In this document: positions 6,501 to 10,915 of the stretch, piece after piece | Position numbering within the stretch: position 1 is the stretch's first letter | Layout: each line of letters opens with the position of its first letter | From: Planctomycetota bacterium | GTDB taxonomy: Bacteria; Planctomycetota; Phycisphaerae; UBA1845 | Assembly: GCA_022563615.1 (NCBI GenBank) | Contig: JADFMZ010000072.1 | Coordinates: forward strand, 1 to 10,915 | Reading direction: 5' to 3' | DNA length: 10,915 nt | Made by a program: the position numbers and the translations under genes | Notes under the pieces: generated by a model | The model's database searches: none | What the model was told of the DNA's origin: nothing | Seen by the model: only the letters and a program-made list of their open reading frames with translations

Positions 6501-6507
6501 CCCTGCC

Positions 6508-6594
6508 ATGAGGCAAACGCGACGAATGTGGTTGACCCCCGTTATGGCGATGGCCTTGGGGATCGCCGGTTCGACCCATCCGACGGCCCTGGCT
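6508..6594 (+). other. Sec-type signal peptide of the amidohydrolase
   Basis: Residues 1-29 show a basic start (MRQTRR), a hydrophobic core (WLTPVMAMALGIAG) and an ALA site at 27-29, with D30 as the likely first mature residue. There is no lipobox Cys, so a lipoprotein is unlikely. Confidence 0.75.
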
Positions 6595-9500
6595 GATTTT
6601 CAAACGCCCACGGCGATCACCAACGTAACCATCCATACCGGGTCGGGCGAGGTGATCGAATCGGGCACGATCCTCTTGTCCGACGGTCGGATCACGGCGG
6701 TGGGTCGTGATGTGGAGGTGCCTTCCCACGCCGAGGTGTTGGACGGCACGGGCCTGACGGCTTATCCGGGATTAATCGACGCTCACACGCACCTGGGCAT
6801 ACCGGAGGAAAAGCGCCCTTCGGAGGAGCGGCAGCGGGCTGAAGACGTCAGGCCCGACCCCGTCCAGGGGCCGCTGGCTGCCACCCGGTTCGCCAACCGT
6901 CGCGGCATCCGTCCGCAACTTCGTGCGTTGGAGCAATATGCGCCGAAGGCGGAGTCCCTCGAAGCCTATCGGGCGGCGGGTTTCACAACCGCGCTGGTGG
7001 CGCCGCGCGATGGGCTGTTCGGCGGCCGCAGCGACTTGCTGAATCTTTCGGACCAGCCGATCCGACGGTGCGTGCTCGCGTCGGACGTTGCCCAACATGC
7101 CTCGTATGATCCCGGTGAGGAGGGCCAGTACCCGAAGAGCCTGCTGGGCATCTTCGCACAATTCCGGCAGGTGTTGTTGGATGCCCGATGGCACGCCAAG
7201 CTCAAGGAATATGAGCAGCGTCACCCGACCACGTCCAAACGGGCGCCGACGGACGCAACGCTGGATGCCCTACAGCGGCTGCTGGGTCGACGCCAGCCGA
7301 TCGTCTTCGAAGCCAACACGGAAAACGAAATCCGACGCGCGCTGGCCTTGGCCCGGGAGTTTCATCTTGACATCACCATCAGCGGCGCGAAAGAGGCTTG
7401 GAAGGTGTTGGATCGCATCAAGTCGGAACACGTGCCTCTGATTGTCGGGATCAAATTCGACCCCGAGCCCGACTACGGCAAGAAAAAGAAAAACGGCAAG
7501 AAGAAAAGACCCTCCAAGGTCGGCGTTGAGGGCACGGACGACACGAGCGTTTCATCGACCGAACCGAGCACATCGACCCGACCCCAAGCAGATCCCCCAG
7601 AGGGTGAAACGAAGGAAAAAGAACCCGTCGAGAAAAAGGAAAAAGAGAAAGAAAAAATCTATGAGCCGCTCAAGGTGCGCAAGGAACGGCGACGCTTATG
7701 GGAAGAGCAGGTCGCCAACCTCGTTCGGCTTCACGAGGCCGGGGTTCCCTTCGCGCTGCGGACCCGAGATTTCGAGAAGCCTGAAAAGTTCTGGAAAAAC
7801 CTGCGAATGGTGGTCAAGCGGGGGCTGCCTGAAGAAGCGGTTTTACTCGCCCTGACCCGCACTCCGGCGGCGATGTTCGGATTGAAGGATCAGATTGGCA
7901 CGATCGAGCGGGGCCGCGTCGCCAACCTGACGCTCACCTCGGGGCCACTGCTCGATAAAAAGAGCAAGGTTCGATTCGTGTTCATCGACGGCCGGAAATT
8001 CGAGATCGAACACGACGACAAGGACAAAGACGACAAGAAAAGCGACGACGGGAAAGACTCTTCAGCCGAGGCGGATGAAGATGAGCCCGATGACGATCTC
8101 GCCGCTTCTGCGGAGGTGAGTGAATCGAAATCGGAAGAGCCCAAGGTCGAAGATGAAGAAAAGGTGTCCGAAGCGCCGGAGGAGATCGGTCCGACCTGGA
8201 CGACGGAGATCAAAGCCGATCGCAAGCCCAAGACCCGCACCGGTGGAAACGTCCTCATCCGCAATGCAACCCTGATCCCGGTTTCCTCGCCGACGCTCGC
8301 GCGCGGATCCATCCTGATCCGCAACGGCCGGATTGAAGCGATCGGCAGTGACATCGCCGCGCCGGAAGGCGTAACCGTGATCGACGCTACCGGCCGGTTC
8401 GTCATCCCCGGATTCGTCGATTGCCATTCGCATCTCGGCATCGATGCCGGCAATGAATCCGCATTAGCCATCAGTGCCGAGGTGCGCATCGCCGACGTGC
8501 TCAACCCGCACCATGTGGGGATCTATCGAGCGGTGGCCGGCGGCACGACGACGCACCACGTAATGCACGGATCAGCCAACCCGATCGGCGGGCAAAACGT
8601 AATCCTGAAGCTCAAGTATGGTCGCCCGACGTCGGAGATGTTTATCGCCGACGCACCGCCCACGATCAAATTCGCCCTTGGTGAAAACGTCACGCAGGCC
8701 AACTCACAACGCGCTCGGGGAAAACGTTTTCCAAACACGCGCATGGGTGTTGAGGCCGTCATACGCACCGCGTTGGAGGCGGCCAGAGCCTACCAATCGC
8801 AGTGGGATAGATATGAGCGCAGGTCGCGGGCGGGAGAGGATCTTTCACCGCCCCGGCGCGACCTGCGCCTGGAGGCGCTGGCCAACGTGTTGGCGGGAAA
8901 GCTCACCGTGCACTCCCATTGCTATCGTAGCGACGAGATTCTACGGCTGCTGGCTGTGGCTGAGGATTTCGGCTTCCGCATCGGCACTCTCCAGCACGTT
9001 CTGGAAGGCTATCGGATCGCCCCGGAAATCGCCCGGCACGGATCCGGTGCGTCGACGTTTTCCAATTTCTGGGCCTACAAAGTCGAGGCTTTTGGGGCGA
9101 TCCCGCACAACGCCGCCCTGATGACCGAACACGGCATCAACGTCTCGGTGAACTCCGATTCAGCCAATACCATTCGTTACCTCGGCCAGGAAGCTGCCAA
9201 GTGCATCCGATGGGGGGGGCTGGACGAGAATCAGGCGCTTCGCCTGGTGACGTTAAACCCGGCTATTCAGCTTCAGGTTGATGATCGGGTGGGCAGTCTG
9301 GAAGTCGGCAAGGACGGCGACGTGGCGATCTTCAACGGCCACCCGCTCAATACATTCAGCAAGTGCATCATGACGTTGATCGAGGGTGAGGTGTATTTTG
9401 AGGATCCTCGACCCGAGCCGACGGAGCCGGCGGATAGGCTCGCGCCTCCAAGCGTCGTGGATCGCACGATCGTGGAAACCCCGCATCGGGCGTATGCGAT

Positions 9501-10749
9501 CGTCGGCGCAACCGTGCACACGATTTTCGGGCCCGTGATCGAAAACGGCACGGTGGTGATCCTCGAAGACAAGATTCACGAGGTCGGTGTCAACATCACC
9601 GTCCCACCCGGCGCCGGCGTGATCGATGGGAAAGGGCTGCACGTCTATCCCGGTCTGATCGACGCCGGCGGCATGCTCGGCCTGACGGAAATCGGATCGC
9701 TGCGCTCGACGCGAGATTACCGGGACATCGCCCGCTTCAGCCCCCATCTGCATGCTTCCAGCGCGATTCACCCGCACAGTGAGCATATCCGAATCGCCCG
9801 GACTTCGGGTACGACCACGGCGCTGACCTTTCCGAGCGGCGGGATCATTTCCGGCCAAAGCGCCGCCATTCACCTGGATGGCTGGACCGCTGACCAAATG
9901 ATCGTTGTGAGGGACTTCGCCTTGCACCTGTCCGTGCCGAGTCTGCCGGCCCGTCTGCCCGACGATGAAAAGAAGAAAAAGGAGAGGATCAAGAAGCACA
10001 AGAAGGCGGAAAAAGAACTCAAGGAGTTCATGGCCAAAGCCAAGCACTATGCGAAGGTCAAAAAGCTGGCTGCCGGGAATCCCGAAATTCGTGATGAGGT
10101 CGATCCCGTGCTGGAGGCCATGGTCCCCTACGTTCGAGGGGAAAAGCCCGTCGTGCTGATGGCTTCAAACTACAAAGAGATTCTCGATGCCATGGAGTTC
10201 GCCGACAAGCACAATCTGACCTGGATCCTCAGCGGTGGGCGAGAAGCCTGGAAGCTGGCTGACAAACTCGCCGAGATGAACATCCCGGTCATCCTTTCGT
10301 CACCGCTGAGCTACCCGCGCGGTGAGTTTGAGCCGTGGGATTCGGTCTACCGCTGCGCGGGCGTGCTGCACCGCGCGGGCGTGCGCTTTTGCTTTGCCTC
10401 GAATAGCGCGTCGGGGGCCTACAATCTGGGGACGCAGGCGGGGATGGCGGTCGCTCACGGGCTGCCGCGCGACCGGGCTGAATACGCGCTGACTCTTGGC
10501 GCCGCCGAGATTCTTGGCCTCGCCGATCGCATCGGTTCCATCGAAGTGGGAAAGCAGGCCGACCTGATCCTCACCACCGATACTCCACTGCAGACCGTCA
10601 GCCTGGTTACGCACATGTTCATCAACGGCAAGCCGATCGAGCTGACGAGCATGCACACCGAACAGTACGAAAAGTTCAAGAACCGTCCGCCTCCCCAACT
10701 GCCCCCGCCCCCGGACCTTCGCGGCCCGAAGAGTTTGACAACAAGATGA
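6508..10749 (+). CDS. exported three-module amidohydrolase, only the middle module with a full active site
   Basis: The 1413-residue protein has a signal peptide and three consecutive amidohydrolase-superfamily modules (imidazolonepropionase-like, metal-dependent TIM barrels with flanking beta-sandwich). Module 1 (about 35-500) begins with YPGLIDAHTHLG: H93 and H95 are kept, but the later barrel ligands are not evident (PIVFEAN where a His is expected). Module 2 (about 580-965) is complete: H640/H642 in CHSHLG, H802/H804 in VHSH, H830 in LQHVLEG and D884 in NSDS. Module 3 (about 993-1385) begins YPGLIDAGGMLG, so HxH has become GxM, and the final Asp position is N1299. Modules 1 and 3 share ISGAKEAWK/LSGGREAWK, so they look like paralogous degenerate copies. 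A Lys-rich insertion (324-385) and an acidic linker (501-563) interrupt modules 1 and 2. It probably acts in the periplasm or outside; the substrate is unknown. Confidence 0.9.
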   Translation: MRQTRRMWLTPVMAMALGIAGSTHPTALADFQTPTAITNVTIHTGSGEVIESGTILLSDGRITAVGRDVEVPSHAEVLDGTGLTAYPGLIDAHTHLGIPEEKRPSEERQRAEDVRPDPVQGPLAATRFANRRGIRPQLRALEQYAPKAESLEAYRAAGFTTALVAPRDGLFGGRSDLLNLSDQPIRRCVLASDVAQHASYDPGEEGQYPKSLLGIFAQFRQVLLDARWHAKLKEYEQRHPTTSKRAPTDATLDALQRLLGRRQPIVFEANTENEIRRALALAREFHLDITISGAKEAWKVLDRIKSEHVPLIVGIKFDPEPDYGKKKKNGKKKRPSKVGVEGTDDTSVSSTEPSTSTRPQADPPEGETKEKEPVEKKEKEKEKIYEPLKVRKERRRLWEEQVANLVRLHEAGVPFALRTRDFEKPEKFWKNLRMVVKRGLPEEAVLLALTRTPAAMFGLKDQIGTIERGRVANLTLTSGPLLDKKSKVRFVFIDGRKFEIEHDDKDKDDKKSDDGKDSSAEADEDEPDDDLAASAEVSESKSEEPKVEDEEKVSEAPEEIGPTWTTEIKADRKPKTRTGGNVLIRNATLIPVSSPTLARGSILIRNGRIEAIGSDIAAPEGVTVIDATGRFVIPGFVDCHSHLGIDAGNESALAISAEVRIADVLNPHHVGIYRAVAGGTTTHHVMHGSANPIGGQNVILKLKYGRPTSEMFIADAPPTIKFALGENVTQANSQRARGKRFPNTRMGVEAVIRTALEAARAYQSQWDRYERRSRAGEDLSPPRRDLRLEALANVLAGKLTVHSHCYRSDEILRLLAVAEDFGFRIGTLQHVLEGYRIAPEIARHGSGASTFSNFWAYKVEAFGAIPHNAALMTEHGINVSVNSDSANTIRYLGQEAAKCIRWGGLDENQALRLVTLNPAIQLQVDDRVGSLEVGKDGDVAIFNGHPLNTFSKCIMTLIEGEVYFEDPRPEPTEPADRLAPPSVVDRTIVETPHRAYAIVGATVHTIFGPVIENGTVVILEDKIHEVGVNITVPPGAGVIDGKGLHVYPGLIDAGGMLGLTEIGSLRSTRDYRDIARFSPHLHASSAIHPHSEHIRIARTSGTTTALTFPSGGIISGQSAAIHLDGWTADQMIVVRDFALHLSVPSLPARLPDDEKKKKERIKKHKKAEKELKEFMAKAKHYAKVKKLAAGNPEIRDEVDPVLEAMVPYVRGEKPVVLMASNYKEILDAMEFADKHNLTWILSGGREAWKLADKLAEMNIPVILSSPLSYPRGEFEPWDSVYRCAGVLHRAGVRFCFASNSASGAYNLGTQAGMAVAHGLPRDRAEYALTLGAAEILGLADRIGSIEVGKQADLILTTDTPLQTVSLVTHMFINGKPIELTSMHTEQYEKFKNRPPPQLPPPPDLRGPKSLTTR

Positions 10750-10823
10750 CCACGCCTGCGTTTTCTTCGTGCTGGCAACATCAGCAATGGCATTCCATCG
10801 CCCCGAGACGCTCGACGAACATA

Positions 10824-10914
10824 AGGCACTCTAACAAGACCGGGCCGCGGGCTTTAGCCCACGCGATATTTTCGCTGCTTCGACGGTCCACCACACCGTT
10901 TTGTTAGAGTGCCT
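10824..10914. repeat. 91-bp element bounded by 17-bp inverted repeats (MITE/REPIN-like)
   Basis: AGGCACTCTAACAAGAC (10824-10840) and GTTTTGTTAGAGTGCCT (10898-10914) are inverted copies: 14 outer base pairs are perfect, then a G-T wobble and two more pairs. Near the left arm is GGGCT-TT-AGCCC, a small palindrome flanked by GCG/CGC. There is no ORF inside. It lies 75 bp after the amidohydrolase stop and could act as a terminator, but the size and long terminal repeats also fit a non-autonomous mobile element. The window ends one base past the right arm, so a target duplication cannot be checked. Confidence 0.6.
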
Positions 10915-10915
10915 A

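Larger units (their letters stand above)
6154..6507. other. divergent intergenic region between tig and the amidohydrolase gene
   Basis: These 354 bp separate two divergently transcribed genes and should hold both promoters, but I see no clear sigma70 pair on either strand. From 6154 to about 6321 it is GC-rich with no recognisable element beyond the tig ribosome binding site. From 6322 to 6413 it holds the nested inverted repeats listed separately. Within those, ATACCGGTAT (6385-6394) is a perfect 10-bp palindrome that could be a regulator site. The amidohydrolase frame stays open back to a TTG at 6346, but that stretch looks non-coding. Confidence 0.5.

Noticed and set aside
6346..6507. N-terminal extension of the amidohydrolase from a TTG
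   Set aside because: The signal peptide and a good Shine-Dalgarno point to ATG at 6508; the upstream part overlaps the inverted repeats and looks non-coding.
9253..10047. 264-residue minus-strand open frame
   Set aside because: It is antisense to modules 2-3 of the amidohydrolase, which show conserved motifs in the plus frame.

Overview
The window looks like chromosomal DNA from a GC-rich, Gram-negative-type bacterium. The gene content suggests Planctomycetota or a neighbouring lineage: paired clpP paralogues behind a trigger factor gene, IF-1 and DHPS of ordinary bacterial type, a very large exported multi-module amidohydrolase, and palindromic repeats between genes. This placement is inference from gene content and protein style; no rRNA or other decisive marker is present.

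Layout, left to right. Bases 1-257 hold a good sigma70-type promoter (96-123) and a leader for infA (258-482, +, translation initiation factor IF-1). A GC-rich hairpin follows directly, then folP (581-1432, +, dihydropteroate synthase). The convergent gap 1433-1589 carries a terminator-like hairpin and a striking pair of inverted 25-bp palindromic repeats (1490-1564). On the minus strand lies a block that reads right to left as tig (4462-6153, trigger factor with an unusual lysine-rich repeat tail), clpP2 (3667-4296, complete catalytic triad), clpP1 (2956-3567, catalytic Asp replaced by Asn) and an orphan radical SAM protein with a C-terminal SPASM-like cysteine domain (1590-2729). A divergent 354-bp gap (6154-6507) contains nested inverted repeats. 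It is followed by one 1413-residue gene (6508-10749, +) for an exported protein with three amidohydrolase modules, of which only the middle one keeps a complete set of metal ligands. The window ends in a roughly 91-bp element bounded by near-perfect 17-bp inverted repeats (10824-10914).

How it fits together. Trigger factor followed by ClpP is a classical protein-folding/quality-control neighbourhood. Here clpX does not follow; a second, catalytically altered ClpP and then a radical SAM gene take that place. IF-1 and DHPS are housekeeping genes for translation and folate. The giant amidohydrolase is separate and probably acts outside the cytoplasm. No CRISPR array, phage module, transposase, tRNA or rRNA was seen. 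The most unusual items are the three-module amidohydrolase with two degenerate copies, the Asp-to-Asn ClpP paralogue, the basic repeat tail on trigger factor, and three palindromic intergenic elements. None of these amounts to a demonstrated new multi-gene system.
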